Below, one piece after another: positions 16,410 to 26,647 of a stretch of 64,000 bases of DNA. Below the pieces are notes generated by a model. The model was not told the DNA's origin. It saw nothing but the letters and a program-made list of their open reading frames with translations, and searched no databases. The position numbers and the translations under genes are program-made. The stretch is from JBELMB01 sp042088665 (GTDB lineage Bacteria; Pseudomonadota; Alphaproteobacteria; Rhodobacterales; Rhodobacteraceae). Positions within the stretch are counted from its first letter, which is position 1. Each line of letters begins with the position of its first letter. The stretch covers positions 1 through 64,000 of the forward strand of contig JBELMB010000004.1 in the NCBI GenBank assembly GCA_042088665.1. The letters are read 5' to 3'.

Positions 16410-17753
16410 TCAATAGGCGCTGCCACTGGACTCGTCTTCCTTCGGAATCAGTTCCTCGATGATCGATTGGAAATCGCGGTCCAGATAGCTGCGCGCCCGC
16501 TGCAAGAGCGCGGGCACCGGGCTGGAGCGTTCGACCTTGCGGAAGTAATCCTCGACCGAACGGATCGTGCTCGCCGCGGCGGTGGCGTCAGGCACGTTGA
16601 CCTCTGGCCCTTCTTCGGGTTCGGGCAGCGGGTTTTCGGGATCCTCGTGCATGTCCTCGGTCAGCGCCCGCAACCGCGAGATCCCCATGGCAAAGCCGGT
16701 GTCGTCGCTGAAATTGACAACCGCCTGTTCGACATTGTCGGGCAGCAGCGTTTCCAGCGCCTCCAGCAGCGGTTTGCCGATCAGGGAACGCGCCTGCGTG
16801 ACCAGAAGCAGCGTGGCCGAAGAGGGCTCATAGGCGCGGTAGTAGGCCTCGCAGGCCTCCAGCATGCGGCGCGCGTGGACATGGCTGACCACGGCTGTGG
16901 TGCCAACCTGCGCCGCTGCCGCCGCCATGCCGCCGCCGGATCCTTCGCCGCCGCCCTCAACCTCGGCGGGGGCCTCTTCGACAGGGGCAACAGCCGCTGC
17001 CAGATCCGAGTTGGCGCTGGTGATCGCCTCGATCATGTCATTGATCGTCTCGGTGAACAGGCTCAGTTCCGGCGTGAATTTCGCGCTCTCGCTGCTCTCG
17101 CAGGCGGCCACGATCCGATTGCGGGCATCGCGGATCGCCAGCAACGAGTTGAGCGTCTTTTCCACGTCCTTGGCGTTCTGGACAGAGCCGAGCGCATCAA
17201 GGATCGGCCCCTGTTCCAGGTCCGCTTCGGATTGCAACGGGCTCATCTCGCCGCGCACCACTTTGAGTTTGCGCAGAGAGGCGTCGCCGGTGGGCGTCAG
17301 CCCGACAAAGCACAGCGGCTGCACCACGGACGTGTTGTCGTTCAGGTCGCTGAACATGGTGCGCCGGTCACCGGCGTCCTGCGGGTGCACGTCGCTGTCG
17401 AATGTTTCCAGCAGGGCCGCCAGCCATTCCATGCATTCGGCGAACTTGACAAGGTTGCCCGACATGATGGCCCATTGTCCGCGCAGCAGCACAAGGCGCA
17501 GGTCCTTGGTGCGTCCCAGAACCGGGTCGATCAGTTTGCATTCGTCACGAAAGTTGACTGTCTTGGGGTCAAAGACAGTGTCCGCCGTCATCGAGCCGTC
17601 TGGCTTTTCCACGCCGGGCCGGTAGTAGTACTCCGGCATCTCGCCCATACGGTCGAAATAGGCGCTGTCGTAGTCAAAATCGCCCTCGGGTTCGAGATCG
17701 GGCCCACAGGGGGCATCCTCCGAGATCGGTGTCAAAAGCTTTTCGAGATCCAT
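16410..17753 (-). CDS. tssA: T6SS TssA (ImpA N-terminal domain)
   Basis: TssA caps or primes the growing tube and sheath. The 447-residue protein starts with the ImpA_N signature LEKLLTPISEDAPCGPDLE, and continues with DPVLGRTKDLRLVLLRGQWAIM and FAECMEWLAALLETFDSDVHPQ. The C-terminal part has SVEDYFRKVERSSPVPALLQRA, typical of shorter TssA proteins. A Gly/Glu-rich linker (residues about 265-285) joins the halves. It lies 45 bases after the FHA gene. Confidence 0.95.
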   Translation of the reverse strand: MDLEKLLTPISEDAPCGPDLEPEGDFDYDSAYFDRMGEMPEYYYRPGVEKPDGSMTADTVFDPKTVNFRDECKLIDPVLGRTKDLRLVLLRGQWAIMSGNLVKFAECMEWLAALLETFDSDVHPQDAGDRRTMFSDLNDNTSVVQPLCFVGLTPTGDASLRKLKVVRGEMSPLQSEADLEQGPILDALGSVQNAKDVEKTLNSLLAIRDARNRIVAACESSESAKFTPELSLFTETINDMIEAITSANSDLAAAVAPVEEAPAEVEGGGEGSGGGMAAAAAQVGTTAVVSHVHARRMLEACEAYYRAYEPSSATLLLVTQARSLIGKPLLEALETLLPDNVEQAVVNFSDDTGFAMGISRLRALTEDMHEDPENPLPEPEEGPEVNVPDATAAASTIRSVEDYFRKVERSSPVPALLQRARSYLDRDFQSIIEELIPKEDESSGSAY

Positions 17754-17798
17754 GACGGCCCCCCTTGATATGTGTCACCCTCTGACGGGGCGTAGCAA

Positions 17799-19409
17799 TT
17801 ATTCCCGGTGCACGTTGGCCTCGGCATAGGCGCGCGCAAAGGCTTGCAGGAAGGCATCGAGAATGCCGTGTTCCCCGGCCTGGGCCTTGCTGTCCCAGCG
17901 TTCCACATAGGCCTGCCACAGCTTGGCCGCGCCGCCCCCGCCCCCAAAGAGGTTGGACCCGGTGCCGTCGCAGGCGGCTTCGATCTCTTCGGGGGACAGA
18001 CCGCCAAAAACCTCGGCCAGCGCCGGTTGCAGCGCGCGGAACACGGCCTCCTGATGCAGGCGGATGTCCTTGAGCGCATCGTCAAAGCTGTCCGCCCCCA
18101 TCATGAAACCGTCGCGCGGGGCGACGAACATCAGTTCCAGCGCCTGCTGGCTGTCGGGCATGAATTTCATCGGGTTGTTGGCATTGGCCGACAACATCGT
18201 CCGCACGCCGCCGCGGGTAAAGTTCTTTACGTCGGCGCGCGCCTTGAGCATCAGCATGATCTCTTCGGTGGCGATCCGCGAACACCGGCCCAGCATGTGC
18301 ATCAGGCCAATGGCATCCTCGGGCTTCAGCGCATTGGGATCCAGCCCGGCGCCTTCGCAAAAGGCGCGTAGGGCCGCCGTGACATCCCCGCCCTGTCCGC
18401 CACCCTGTGCACCGGGCGTTGCGGGGGCTGCAGCGGCTATCTGCGATGCCGCCTCTGGCAATGGCCCCGGTGTCGAAACCGGGCTGGGCACGGGCGAGGG
18501 GATCGGTGCCGACGTGGGCCGCGGCATCGGTGCGGCGGGTGTTGGTTCCCCCAGGGATCGGGGCGCGGGCGAGTCGAACTCATCCTGCGGCGGAGATGCC
18601 GGGGGCGCAGAGGGGATCTCTGCCACCGGTGCAGGCTCCGGCGGTGTGTCTTGACCCAATGTCGGCACATAGGCAGGCGTCAGCGCGGGCTCCGGCGCGG
18701 CCGGAATCGGCGGAGGCGCCGGTGGGATCGGCAAACCACCCGGGGCCGCGGGGGGCACCGCATCGGTCTGGGCGGGGGTCTGGGGCGGGGTTTGGGGCGG
18801 GCCTGCAGGCACCTGCACGCCGGGGGTTTGCATGCCCGGAGTTTGCACACCGGGCATGCCGCCCTGCGTGTACATGGGAATCTGCAACGAGTTTTCTGTC
18901 TTCAGGCCCGGCTGCGCGCCCGGCCCGGTCTGCAATCCGCGTGGCCCACCCGGCAGTGGCACGAACCCTCCACCAAGGTCGTCCAGCGATCCCCCGGGGG
19001 ACATGGGCCGCGACGGTGGCGGCGCCACCGGTTCGGACGGCCCCGGAAAGACGTCCCATTCATCCGGTCCCCCCGCAGCGACCTGCGGCTGCGCGCTGGG
19101 CAGGTCAACGGCGATGATGTAGTGACCCACGATCAGCCGTTCACCGCCGCGCAGCGCCAACTCGCCCTGAATGCGGTGGCCCTGGCCGTCCACAAAGGTG
19201 CCGTTGGTGGAGACATCCGTCAGCAGGTAGATGCCATCCCGGAACGTGACATCGAAATGGTGGCCAGAGATCATCTTGCTCGGGTCCGGCAAGGTCCAGT
19301 CCATCGACCCGCGCCGGCCAATGCTTGCGCCATGGCCGTCGAGCTGCAGCCAGGTTGGTCCGCCTGTCTCCAGCTGGTCAAAGTTCTCGATTCGCAAAAT
19401 CAGTGTCAT
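17799..19409 (-). CDS. tagH: T6SS FHA-domain protein TagH
   Basis: TagH-type proteins bind phosphothreonine peptides and take part in post-translational control of T6SS assembly. The N-terminal FHA domain is clear: SIGRRGSMDWTLPDP, the SGHHF phosphopeptide loop and DVSTNGTFVDG. A long Pro/Ala/Gly-rich linker with PGVQTPGMQTPGVQ-type repeats follows (about 110-330), then a helical C-terminal domain containing IGLMHMLGRCSRIATEEIMLMLKARAD and a MKFMPDSQQALELMF block. I place the start at the ATG at 19409; an in-frame GTG two codons earlier is also possible, and neither has a good Shine-Dalgarno. No PpkA kinase or PppA phosphatase gene is in the window. Confidence 0.9.
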   Translation of the reverse strand: MTLILRIENFDQLETGGPTWLQLDGHGASIGRRGSMDWTLPDPSKMISGHHFDVTFRDGIYLLTDVSTNGTFVDGQGHRIQGELALRGGERLIVGHYIIAVDLPSAQPQVAAGGPDEWDVFPGPSEPVAPPPSRPMSPGGSLDDLGGGFVPLPGGPRGLQTGPGAQPGLKTENSLQIPMYTQGGMPGVQTPGMQTPGVQVPAGPPQTPPQTPAQTDAVPPAAPGGLPIPPAPPPIPAAPEPALTPAYVPTLGQDTPPEPAPVAEIPSAPPASPPQDEFDSPAPRSLGEPTPAAPMPRPTSAPIPSPVPSPVSTPGPLPEAASQIAAAAPATPGAQGGGQGGDVTAALRAFCEGAGLDPNALKPEDAIGLMHMLGRCSRIATEEIMLMLKARADVKNFTRGGVRTMLSANANNPMKFMPDSQQALELMFVAPRDGFMMGADSFDDALKDIRLHQEAVFRALQPALAEVFGGLSPEEIEAACDGTGSNLFGGGGGAAKLWQAYVERWDSKAQAGEHGILDAFLQAFARAYAEANVHRE

Positions 19410-19464
19410 CGGCACCAGTTAACCAATCTTGGACACGCAGGGCCAGTGGCGCTGCAGATCAAAT

Positions 19465-20067
19465 TCAACGGATCCGGAAAAGCTCTGACGTTTGGTCGAT
19501 AAATCGCTGCAGGCGCACCGGACGCTGCTGCAGTTCGGCCCGCGCCAGACTGGACAGCACGGCGGAATTGATCGCGCGCGGTGCGCGGTGCACGGGGACC
19601 TGCGCGGTGTCGTTGGGCGCAATCGGCCCGCCGGACCAGCCCACCGCCAGCCCGAGAAAGACCGCCGGGCTGCGCTGCGGTGCGAAAAGCGCGCGGTGCA
19701 TCACCTGATAGCGATTCTCGTTGTCGGAGTAGCTGCACCATTTGGCCACCAGTTCCATAAGCTCGCGGTCTGCATGGCTCATGTCATCGCTGGCCACGCG
19801 CAGACACTCATAGGCCCACCAGATCGCCATCGGTGGCACCGCTGCAAAGGCCGCGAAGGTGACCGCCTCTTCGGGGGTGGTGGATCCCGCAAGTCGCTGC
19901 AGGTAGGCGAGGTTGTCCTCGTCATCGCGTGGGCGGTGCTGGGTCATGTGCTTGACCTGCGGCATCGCGCCATAAAGTTCGAACGGGGTCTCGTAACGCA
20001 GCGCCGACATGGGCGGCTGCGTCTTTTCGGTTTCCTCGTCGTCGATGTCTTGCACGTCGCTTGCCAT
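19465..20067 (-). CDS. DUF6931-like T6SS-associated protein
   Basis: A 200-residue cytoplasmic-looking protein with the helical core AYLQRLAGSTTPEEAVTFAAFAAVPP followed by AIWWAYECLRVA, a block I associate with small proteins placed beside FHA or Hcp genes in T6SS loci (DUF6931). No catalytic motif and no signal peptide. It appears to be the first gene of the minus-strand T6SS transcript, 55 bases before tagH. The family assignment is from memory and moderate; the link with the T6SS rests on position. Confidence 0.65.
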   Translation of the reverse strand: MASDVQDIDDEETEKTQPPMSALRYETPFELYGAMPQVKHMTQHRPRDDEDNLAYLQRLAGSTTPEEAVTFAAFAAVPPMAIWWAYECLRVASDDMSHADRELMELVAKWCSYSDNENRYQVMHRALFAPQRSPAVFLGLAVGWSGGPIAPNDTAQVPVHRAPRAINSAVLSSLARAELQQRPVRLQRFIDQTSELFRIR

Positions 20068-20476
20068 GATTCGACTTTTTCCCGTGTCGCCGCGCCGGTC
20101 AAGTCAGGTTTCACGATATTTTCCGCTCAAAGAGCGCTACAGGTCGTATTTCCGCGGCAAGGACCCCCAAAATCCGCCTTTGGCACCCAGATGGGCCTGA
20201 CGGATCGGCGTGCTGTCGCGGATGTGGCCCAGATGCCCCGAAGGATGCGCGCCCCGGGGACGGGCGCCGCTTGCACAGTATAATGCTTCACAGCGGAGGA
20301 TCGTTGCCGTTGCCCAAGCGCCAATACGGGGCGTCACAGAGGCGCAACCGCCCCTTGGCAGGTGTCGTCTGGATGCGAGCGGATCCGACGCAAGACAACA
20401 AAGCCGCCCACGCCGGATCAAGGGCGCGGGCGGCTCTTGTGTCAGGTTGGGGCGCAGCAAGCTGCGCCGGGGACCG
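20068..20476 (-). promoter_or_regulatory. Region upstream of the T6SS operon
   Basis: This 409-base gap separates the first T6SS gene from the 3' end of icd. It contains the icd terminator-like hairpin and, near 20120-20140, the small palindrome CGCTCAAAGAGCG. No protein-coding frame is convincing. The promoter of the large T6SS transcript should be here, but I could not assign a consensus. Confidence 0.45.
20393..20435 (-). terminator. Probable terminator after icd
   Basis: Downstream of icd on the minus strand, AGCCGCCC (20435-20428) pairs with GGGCGGCT (20409-20402) across an 18-base loop, followed by a T-rich stretch TTTGTTGTCTTG. The loop is long, so the call is moderate. Confidence 0.55.
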
Positions 20477-22681
20477 TCAGCCGATGATCGCGTTCAGCGT
20501 CGCCGAGGGGCGCATTACGGCCGCCACCTTGGCCGGGTCGGTGTGGTAGTAGCCACCCAGATCCGCCGCCGCGCCCTGCGCTGCCGCGAGTTCAGAGATG
20601 ATGGCCGCTTCACCCTCGGCCAAAGCCTTGGCAATGGGGGCGAAATGCGCCGCGAGATCGGCATCCTCGGTCTGCGCCGTCAGGGCCTCTGCCCAGTAGC
20701 GCGCAAACCAGTAGTGGCTGTCGCGGTTGTCGGGCTGGCCCACCTTGCGGCTGGGCGAGTGGTTGTTGTCGAGGATCCCCTGCGTCGCGAGATCGACCGC
20801 TTCGCCAAGGACACCCGCCTTGGCGTTGCCCTTGACCTCCGCCAGGAACTTGAAGCTCTCGCCAAGGGCGCAGAACTCGCCAAGGCTGTCCCAGCGCAGG
20901 TGGTTCTCTTCCTGCAGCTGCTGCACGTGCTTGGGGGCGGACCCGCCCGCGCCGGTCTCGAACAAACCGCCGCCCTGCATCAGTTTCACGATCGACAGCA
21001 TCTTGGCCGAGGTCGCCAGTTCGAGGATCGGGAAAAGATCGGTCAGGTAGTCGCGCAGCACGTTGCCCGTGATCGCGATGGTGTTCTCGCCGTTGGTGAT
21101 CGTTTCGAGGCTGGCCTTGGTGGCCTCTGCCGGGGACATGATCTCGAACTTGTCCGCGACACCGGCGGCCTCCAGCAGCGGCGTCACATAAGCGATCAGC
21201 TCTGCGTCATGGGCGCGGGTCCCGTCCAGCCAGAAGATCGCGCGATATCCGGTGAGCCGCTGGCGGTCGATGGCCAGTTGCACCCAGTCCTCGATCGGGG
21301 CCTTGCGGGTGGAGGCGGACCGCCAGATGTCCCCCTTCTCGACGCTGTGCTGGTGGATCACGGTGCCGTCTGCCGCCACCATCTTGACCACACCATCGGC
21401 GGGGATCTCGAAGGTGGTCGGGTGAGAGCCGTATTCTTCGGCCTTCTGCGCCATCAGGCCGAGGTTCTGCACGGTGCCGACAGTGGCCGGGTTCAGCTTG
21501 CCATTGGCTTTGAAGAACTTGATCGTCTCGTCGTAGACCGGCGCATAAGAGTTGTCCGGGATCACGCAATTGGTGTCGGATTCCTTGCCATCCGGCCCCC
21601 AGCCCTTGCCACCTGCACGGATCAGCGCGGGGATCGAGGCGTCGATGATCACATCGGACGGCACGTGCAGGTTGGTCAGACCCTTGTCCGAATCCACCAT
21701 GTACATGGGCGGACGCTCTGCGGTGACGGCATCGATGGCGGCCATGATCTCTGCGTCGTCCTTGACGCGCGCCAGCAGGTCACCCAGACCCTGATTGGGA
21801 TTGACGCCCAGCTCGGCCATGCGGTCGCCGAACTGCTCGAACACCGGTGCCAGCCAGACCTTGACTGCGTGGCCAAAGATGATCGGGTCAGAGACCTTCA
21901 TCATCGTGGCCTTCAGGTGAATGGAGAAGAGCGTGCCTTCGTCCCGCGTCTTGGCAACTTCTTCGGTGAGGAAGGCCGACAGCGCCTTCGCGGACATGAA
22001 GGCGGCGTCCAGAACCGTCCCGGGCGTGAAGCTCAGCCCATCTTTCAGAACGACCTCGCCGGCCGCGCTTTCCAGCACGATCTTGACCTCTGCACCGTCG
22101 GTCAGCGTGGCCGACACCTCGTTGGTGCGGAAATCGCCGCCTGACATGGAGGACACGCGGGTCTTGCTCTCGGACGTCCACTCCCCCATGCGATGCGGGT
22201 TGTCCTGCGCATACTTCTTTACGGCGGCGGCGGCGCGACGGTCAGAGTTGCCTTCGCGCAGGACCGGGTTCACGGCGGAGCCCTTGATGGTGTCGTATTT
22301 TGCGCGCACGGCCTTGTCTTCGTCGCTGGTCGGGCTCTCGGGGTAGTCGGGCAGGGCGTAGCCTTGCGACTGGAGCTCTTTCACCGTTGCAACAAGCTGC
22401 GGCACGGAGGCCGAGATGTTCGGCAGCTTGACCACATTGGCCTCGGGTGTCTTCACCAGCTCGCCAAGGATCGCCAGATCGTTGGGGATCTGCTGCTCTG
22501 CGGTCAGCGCCTCGGGGAAGGTCGCGATGATGCGTCCCGCGAGGCTGATGTCCTTGGTGCCGATGGTGACGCCGGCGGCGCTCGCAAAGCTCTTGATGAT
22601 CGGCAGCAGGGAGGCCGAAGCCAACTCAGGTGCTTCGTCAACCTTGGTATAAATAATGTCGGGCGTGGTCTGATCGGACAT
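20477..22681 (-). CDS. icd: NADP-dependent isocitrate dehydrogenase, monomeric type
   Basis: This enzyme converts isocitrate to 2-oxoglutarate and CO2 with NADP+ in the TCA cycle. The 734-residue length and the sequences [17 protein letters not shown]-type [45 protein letters not shown] and [17 protein letters not shown] identify the monomeric class (IDH-II), which is unrelated in length to the 420-residue dimeric enzyme. It stands alone, with long gaps on both sides. Confidence 0.97.
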   Translation of the reverse strand: MSDQTTPDIIYTKVDEAPELASASLLPIIKSFASAAGVTIGTKDISLAGRIIATFPEALTAEQQIPNDLAILGELVKTPEANVVKLPNISASVPQLVATVKELQSQGYALPDYPESPTSDEDKAVRAKYDTIKGSAVNPVLREGNSDRRAAAAVKKYAQDNPHRMGEWTSESKTRVSSMSGGDFRTNEVSATLTDGAEVKIVLESAAGEVVLKDGLSFTPGTVLDAAFMSAKALSAFLTEEVAKTRDEGTLFSIHLKATMMKVSDPIIFGHAVKVWLAPVFEQFGDRMAELGVNPNQGLGDLLARVKDDAEIMAAIDAVTAERPPMYMVDSDKGLTNLHVPSDVIIDASIPALIRAGGKGWGPDGKESDTNCVIPDNSYAPVYDETIKFFKANGKLNPATVGTVQNLGLMAQKAEEYGSHPTTFEIPADGVVKMVAADGTVIHQHSVEKGDIWRSASTRKAPIEDWVQLAIDRQRLTGYRAIFWLDGTRAHDAELIAYVTPLLEAAGVADKFEIMSPAEATKASLETITNGENTIAITGNVLRDYLTDLFPILELATSAKMLSIVKLMQGGGLFETGAGGSAPKHVQQLQEENHLRWDSLGEFCALGESFKFLAEVKGNAKAGVLGEAVDLATQGILDNNHSPSRKVGQPDNRDSHYWFARYWAEALTAQTEDADLAAHFAPIAKALAEGEAAIISELAAAQGAAADLGGYYHTDPAKVAAVMRPSATLNAIIG

Positions 22682-23250
22682 GGGATCCCTCTTGAGTGTG
22701 CTGGCGCGAGTGTTGCGCCTTCCCTAGAGCATCACCGGCAATGCGTCTACAGTATGCGGCGGTATACACTGTCGCATGTCGTCGCGGCAAAGTCCTGCGC
22801 TTCGAGGATCAAGACACCCTCGGCAGGCCGCGAAATTCATAGTCTTCCGCACCAAGGGGTGGCTGGCCTGTCCCAATCAGGGCTATATCTGGAGGCCGCA
22901 AACCCACTCTGAGGCCTTTTTGTCCCAGTTTGGCGGCCGGGATGCGCGCTCTCGCGTTAACACTTTATGAACAAGCAAGCTGGTGCCGAATCGGTCTTGA
23001 AACAGAAAGCATGGGATTCCAGCCGCTTGGAAAACGTCGCGCCAGTCACCTGCTGCCTTGCTGTGGATAAAACCTGCCTGTGTTGCAGATTTACCCCGCT
23101 CAGGGGTTTCCGCGCATCAATCGAGGTTCAAATTGTCGCCTCTTTGACCGTTCGCGTGTAGCCATGTTCCGAAAGCGGGCAAAATACGTCGGGTAACGTC
23201 CTCGGCGTGCATCAGGCTTTGCATAAAAAACGTTTAAGACGAGGACGACA
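22682..23250. promoter_or_regulatory. 569-base divergent intergenic region
   Basis: This region separates icd (minus) from the polysaccharide export gene (plus) and holds no supported gene. Near the icd side an inverted pair ACAGT (22749-22753) and ACTGT (22768-22772) flanks GTATGC and GGTATAC, an arrangement that could be an operator. I found no tRNA or other RNA gene. Confidence 0.4.
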
Positions 23251-24651
23251 ATGAGCGGTTTCTCCTATGCGCGTGGCAGCCTGGGTTCGGGATTCATATG
23301 GCTCTCGGCCCCATTGAGACGCGCGCTGTTAGGGGCCGCCTTGGTTTTCCCCCTCACCGCCTGCGGTGTGACCTACAACAGTTCCGCAGTCACCGAACGC
23401 GATGACGAGGCGCCGGTCACGGTTGTCACCATGACGCCGAGCGCGATCCGCGCCGCGAATGCGACACCCTACGCCCCGCGCGGTCTGCCCAGCGTGTTCT
23501 ACGCCGTGGCGGGCAGCGGAAACGTGGCGACCGCCGGTGGCGTGCCAGCGCCGCCCTACCTGCCCAACGAACAGCGCGAGGCGCTGGAGTATCGCCCGCT
23601 GCCCGACGTCGCACCGCAATCCTATCGCATTGGTGTGGGCGACGTTCTGCTGCTGGCGACCCGCGGTCGCGGCGACACCATCGAGCAGCTGACCGGCCTT
23701 CTGGCCGCTGCGAACCAGCGCGAAGGCTATACCGTGCGCGACGATGGCACGATCTCCATCCCGGATGTCGGCGCTTTCAACGTTCTGGGCCTGACCGTCG
23801 ATCAGGTCGAGCAGCAGCTCTTCCAGCTTCTCGTGGAAAACCAGATCGACCCGTCGTTCAGCGTCGAGATCAGCGAATTCAACTCGCAGCGCGTCGCCGT
23901 CGGTGGTGCCGTGCGCACGCCGCAGCTGGTGCCGATCACGCTGAACCCGCTGACGCTGGGGGATGCGCTTGTGGCCGCCGGTGACATCGCCGTCCGCGAC
24001 CGCGAGTTTGCCTCGATCCGCGTCTATCGCGACGGCACGCTCTATCAGATCCCTCTGGACCTCTACTTCGAGAATCAGGGCCTGCAGCGCAAGGTGCTGC
24101 AGCCGGGCGACGCCGTGTTCGTCGACACCAACTACGACCTCGACCGCGCGCTCGAATTCTATCAGGCCCGCATCGACGTGATCTCCCTGCGCACCGAAGT
24201 GCGTTCGCAGGCGCTTGATGCGCTGGCGACGGAAATCACCCTGCGCCGCAACGTGCTTGAGGATCAGCGCCGCAACTTCGAACGTCGCGAAGCGCTGGGC
24301 GCGGAGAAGCGCGACTACGTCTACCTCTCCGGCGAAGTGACAAAGCAGACCCGTCTGCCGCTGCCCTACAACCAGCAGGCCACGCTTGCGGATATCCTCT
24401 ACGGTGCCGGCGGGTTCGACAACACGACAGGCGATCCGACCAACATCTACGTGATGCGCGGAAGCGCCTCCGGGGTGGTTGCCTATCACCTGAACGCCCG
24501 CAACGCGGCAGATTATGTCCTGACGACGCATTTCCAGATGCGCCCAAGCGATGTGATCTTCATCGAAGAGCAGCCCATCACCAAATGGAATCGCTCTGTC
24601 AGCCAGTTGGTGCCATCGCTCATCCAGGCGGCGAACGCAGCGACCAACTGA
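23251..24651 (+). CDS. Wza/BexD-type polysaccharide export lipoprotein
   Basis: An outer-membrane or periplasmic export channel component for capsule or exopolysaccharide. The 466-residue precursor has a hydrophobic signal ending in the lipobox LTAC (Cys38). The Poly_export domain starts near YRIGVGDVLLL and includes DGTISIPDVGAFNVLGLTVDQVEQQL; SLBB-like repeats follow (RVAVGGAVRTPQLVPI, and DYVYLSGEVTKQTRLPLP). GAGGA precedes the ATG. No glycosyltransferase, Wzc kinase or flippase lies nearby; the next gene is a phosphatase. Confidence 0.93.
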   Translation: MSGFSYARGSLGSGFIWLSAPLRRALLGAALVFPLTACGVTYNSSAVTERDDEAPVTVVTMTPSAIRAANATPYAPRGLPSVFYAVAGSGNVATAGGVPAPPYLPNEQREALEYRPLPDVAPQSYRIGVGDVLLLATRGRGDTIEQLTGLLAAANQREGYTVRDDGTISIPDVGAFNVLGLTVDQVEQQLFQLLVENQIDPSFSVEISEFNSQRVAVGGAVRTPQLVPITLNPLTLGDALVAAGDIAVRDREFASIRVYRDGTLYQIPLDLYFENQGLQRKVLQPGDAVFVDTNYDLDRALEFYQARIDVISLRTEVRSQALDALATEITLRRNVLEDQRRNFERREALGAEKRDYVYLSGEVTKQTRLPLPYNQQATLADILYGAGGFDNTTGDPTNIYVMRGSASGVVAYHLNARNAADYVLTTHFQMRPSDVIFIEEQPITKWNRSVSQLVPSLIQAANAATN

Positions 24652-24817
24652 TAAACCTAAAGATGAACAATGCGTCGGGGGCCAAGTGCCCCTGCGCTGG
24701 ATTCTGCCCAATAGGCAGGAACTCGCCATAAATTTGAGCGGTATTCCCCGGAGGAAGCCCCCCTGACACGACTGATATCTTGTCAGAACTTAACCGCCTG
24801 CCCATATACGAGTCATT

Positions 24818-25582
24818 ATGAGCTGGTTAAGAACATTGGTGTCCAAGCGCCCTGATCGCCCAATAGCGTCAGGGTTCCCGTCCTTCACGGCCCCGGTGGC
24901 ACCTGACGCACCCTTTTACGCGATCGGAGATATCCACGGCTCCATTACAGCCCTGGAAGCCCTCCTGATCAAAATCGAATCCGTGGATTCAAATCCCCGG
25001 GTGGTCTGTGTGGGTGACTACATCGACCGAGGTGACGACTCCGCCAACGTCCTGCGTTGGCTGAAACGCTTGAACGAGGAATTCGGCGACAGCTTCACCT
25101 GTCTGATGGGCAACCACGAACAGATGCTGCTGCGGTTCCTCGAAAACCCTTCCATGTATGGCGACCGCTGGTTCCGCCATGGCGGGCTGCAGACCCTTGC
25201 GAGCTACAACGTGTCCCGGCCGTCGAATGGCAGCGACGAAGGTGTGCGGGACAACCTCTTTGACGCCATGGGCGAAGATATGGTGGTCTGGCTCGCGAAC
25301 CTGCCGCTGGTCTGGCAAAGCGGCAACGTCGCCGTCGTGCATGCCGCCGCAGATCCCATTCTGCCGCTGGAGGCGCAGTCCGATCAGGTGCTGCGCTGGG
25401 GTCACCCGGACTTCTTCTCGGTGCCGCGGACGGATGGCATCTGGGTCGTGCACGGCCATACCATTGTCGATCAGGCGGAGGCCGTCGACGGACGCATTTC
25501 CGTCGATACGGGGGCCTATGCCACCGGCAGCCTGACCGCCGCCTACGTGGCGCCCGGCGGCGTCAGCTTTCTGTCCACCTGA
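24818..25582 (+). CDS. PPP-type serine/threonine (metallo)phosphatase
   Basis: A 254-residue calcineurin-like phosphatase with all three PPP metal-binding motifs: GDIHG (D38, H40), GDYIDRGD (D67, R71) and GNHEQ (N99, H100). Bacterial members dephosphorylate Ser, Thr or Tyr in proteins, and some hydrolyse dinucleoside polyphosphates. It lies 166 bases after the export lipoprotein on the same strand, so a role in controlling polysaccharide export is possible but unproven. Confidence 0.92.
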   Translation: MSWLRTLVSKRPDRPIASGFPSFTAPVAPDAPFYAIGDIHGSITALEALLIKIESVDSNPRVVCVGDYIDRGDDSANVLRWLKRLNEEFGDSFTCLMGNHEQMLLRFLENPSMYGDRWFRHGGLQTLASYNVSRPSNGSDEGVRDNLFDAMGEDMVVWLANLPLVWQSGNVAVVHAAADPILPLEAQSDQVLRWGHPDFFSVPRTDGIWVVHGHTIVDQAEAVDGRISVDTGAYATGSLTAAYVAPGGVSFLST

Positions 25583-25743
25583 ACACGCCCACGCGCTGCG
25601 CGTGAATTGGGCAGCGCACAAAAAAAACCGGCGCGCGGCTGGCCAAGCGGTTTGACGAGCGTCCCCTGTGCTCCAGAGCCCTTGCCCTTTGAAATCCTAT
25701 CGATACCCTCGGCGCCACGAAACGATAGACAGGGAGCTCTAAC

Positions 25744-26574
25744 ATGACACGTTTTTCCACAGCCATGGCCACTGTGCTGGCCACCTTGATCCCCGCAACC
25801 GCCATTGCCGAATGCACCAATGACACCTGGAACAAGGTGATGGAGCGCGGCAAACTCGTCGTTGGCGTAAAGGCCGACTACAAGCCCTGGGGCTTCCGTG
25901 ACACCGACGGCAGCCTCGTCGGCATGGAAATCGACATGGCCGGCGATGTGGCCGCGACCATGGGCGTCGAGCTTGAGCTCGTGCCGGTGCAATCCTCCAA
26001 CCGGATGCAGTTCCTCGAGCAGGGCAAGATCGACCTGATGATCGCCACCATGTCCGACCGTCTGGACCGTCGCGAGATCGTCGGCATCGTCGGCCCGAAC
26101 TACTACACATCCGGCACCAACCTGCTGGCCCCAAAGGCGCTCGGCCTGAGCGACTGGAACGAGCTGTCCGGCAAGCCCGTCTGCGGCAAGCAGGGTGCCT
26201 TCTACAACCAGATCGTCGAAGAGCGCTATGACGCAACCATTGTGGCTTTCGTCGGAAACGCCGAGGCCAAGCAGGCGCTGCGCGACAAGAAGTGCATCGG
26301 CTGGGTCTATGACGACAGCTCCATCATGGCCGACCTCGCGTCCGGCGAATGGGATGACTTCGAAATGCCCATGGCCACCGAAGACGACAACCCCTGGGCG
26401 CTGGCCGTGCCGAAAGCCGAAGAAAACTGCGTCTTTGGTCGCTTCATGTCTGGCATGCAGTACTCATGGCACAAGGACGGCACGCTGATCGAGCTCGAAG
26501 CCAAATGGGGCATCCAGCCGACCAGCTACCTGGCCAACGAGTCCGAAAAGTTCAGCGACTGGCTGGCGGAATAA
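25744..26574 (+). CDS. Polar amino-acid ABC transporter, periplasmic binding protein
   Basis: A 276-residue periplasmic solute-binding protein (family 3). A Sec signal ends near AIAEC. The family motif GKLVVGVKADYKPWGFRDTDGS (in parts) leads into GMEIDMAGDVAATMGVELELVPV and RMQFLEQGKIDLMIATMS. Several Cys residues could form a disulfide (VCGKQG, KKCIGW). It is first in a four-gene transporter set. The substrate is probably a polar or acidic amino acid; sequence alone does not decide. Confidence 0.93.
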   Translation: MTRFSTAMATVLATLIPATAIAECTNDTWNKVMERGKLVVGVKADYKPWGFRDTDGSLVGMEIDMAGDVAATMGVELELVPVQSSNRMQFLEQGKIDLMIATMSDRLDRREIVGIVGPNYYTSGTNLLAPKALGLSDWNELSGKPVCGKQGAFYNQIVEERYDATIVAFVGNAEAKQALRDKKCIGWVYDDSSIMADLASGEWDDFEMPMATEDDNPWALAVPKAEENCVFGRFMSGMQYSWHKDGTLIELEAKWGIQPTSYLANESEKFSDWLAE

Positions 26575-26647
26575 CCTTCTCGCAACGTGGCAGGGGGCCC
26601 CTTGGGTGCTCCCTGCAGACCGGTCGCCCTTGGCTGCGTCGCGCCGT

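Noticed and set aside
20210..22144. Long plus-strand frame of 644 residues opposite icd
   Set aside because: It is the mirror of a high-GC coding gene; the opposite strand encodes an unambiguous isocitrate dehydrogenase.
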